Assembly (NCBI GenBank): GCA_937900575.1
Contig: CALCEI010000090.1
Span: 1 to 5,558, forward strand
Reading direction: 5' to 3'
Source: an uncultured Clostridia bacterium
GTDB taxonomy: Bacteria; Bacillota; Clostridia; Christensenellales; UBA1242
Length of the DNA stretch: 5,558 nucleotides
Positions 5,243-5,558 of this stretch are shown one piece after another. A program made the position numbers and the translations under genes. The first letter of the stretch is position 1. Each line of letters begins with the position of its first letter. The notes under the pieces were generated by a model that had not been told where the DNA came from, did no database searches, and worked only from the letters and a program-made list of their open reading frames with translations.

Positions 5243-5558
5243 ATGCAAAAACTGATAGAAAGCTTTATCGCTATAGCAAGGGAACATGCAAATGAGATTG
5301 CCGTTGTTGATTGTAATGCTAGTAGAGAAACTACATACGAAGAATTGAACAATTTTAGAATGCGAGTTGCAGGGAAACTGAAAACCTACAATTTCGCTCC
5401 AAGTACGCCTATCCTTATCCTTTTGGATAGGAAAGTAGAATATGTTGGTTGCTATCTCGGAATATTGTCGGCGGGGCTTGCCTGTGTTCCCCTTTCCATC
5501 GAGTATCCGCAGGATAGAATCGACTATATCAAAGAAAACAGCAATTCTCCGTTAATCA
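5243..5558 (+). CDS. AMP-binding (amino-acid adenylation) enzyme, 5' part
   Basis: An open frame from the ATG at 5243 runs off the right edge, giving 105 residues of an ANL-superfamily adenylating enzyme. TTYEELN (30-36) is core motif A1 and LGILSAGLACVPLSIEYP (72-89), followed by QDRIDYI (90-96), is core motif A2. The N-terminal opening (IESFIAIAREHANEIAVVD) is the usual one for these domains. There is no condensation domain in front, so this is a stand-alone adenylase, a loading module, or a DltA-type D-alanine:carrier-protein ligase. The fragment stops before the ATP-binding and specificity-code residues, so the substrate cannot be read. No Shine-Dalgarno site precedes the ATG (AAAATAAG only), as is common in Bacteroidota. 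Use of CTC/ATC/CCG codons in the last 100 bases is richer in GC than in the genes at the left. The family is firm; the subclass is open. Confidence 0.85.
   Translation, partial: MQKLIESFIAIAREHANEIAVVDCNASRETTYEELNNFRMRVAGKLKTYNFAPSTPILILLDRKVEYVGCYLGILSAGLACVPLSIEYPQDRIDYIKENSNSPLI

Overview
The window is AT-rich bacterial DNA without rRNA, tRNA, CRISPR array or insertion sequence. It falls into two parts that meet near position 4595-4610. The left part (about 1-4600) looks like a low-GC Bacillota (Firmicutes) genome. Its forward genes have strong Shine-Dalgarno sites, near-consensus sigma-A promoters and short intrinsic terminators with T-tracts. The right part (about 4604-5558) has two forward reading frames with no recognisable Shine-Dalgarno site. 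Its first protein reads like a Bacteroidota-type YqaA/DedA protein. I suspect either a rearrangement or a metagenome-assembly chimera. That is an inference from sequence alone.

Layout from left to right: the last codons of an upstream gene (1-24) and its terminator (39-68); a ComF-family phosphoribosyltransferase with zinc ribbons (126-869) and its terminator; a consensus promoter driving an alpha/beta-hydrolase of the GFSxSG type (953-1963) and its terminator; a second good promoter driving a DUF4116-like repeat protein (2110-3102). A 48-residue ORF (3092-3238) overlaps the end of that gene and is probably translationally coupled to it. A 12-bp-stem terminator at 3237-3265 lies between these forward genes and a convergent reverse-strand gene, recD2 (3264-4658). 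RecD2 keeps all the helicase motifs but lacks the usual N-terminal several hundred residues.

Beyond the junction lie a small DedA/VTT membrane protein of the YqaA type (4604-5053), a 189-bp non-coding gap with a possible Bacteroidota-type promoter, and the first 105 codons of an AMP-binding (amino-acid adenylation) enzyme running off the right edge (5243-5558).

The left-hand genes look like separate single-gene units, each with its own promoter and/or terminator, so no shared pathway is apparent. The ComF protein (DNA uptake/nucleotide-related family) and RecD2 (DNA repair/recombination) both concern DNA, but nothing ties them functionally here. The best points for follow-up are the junction that cuts recD2, the nearly identical 75-bp in-frame repeats of the DUF4116 gene, the coupled 48-residue ORF, and the adenylation enzyme that may begin a biosynthetic or cell-wall D-alanylation cluster outside the window. 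I see no convincing wholly new system.
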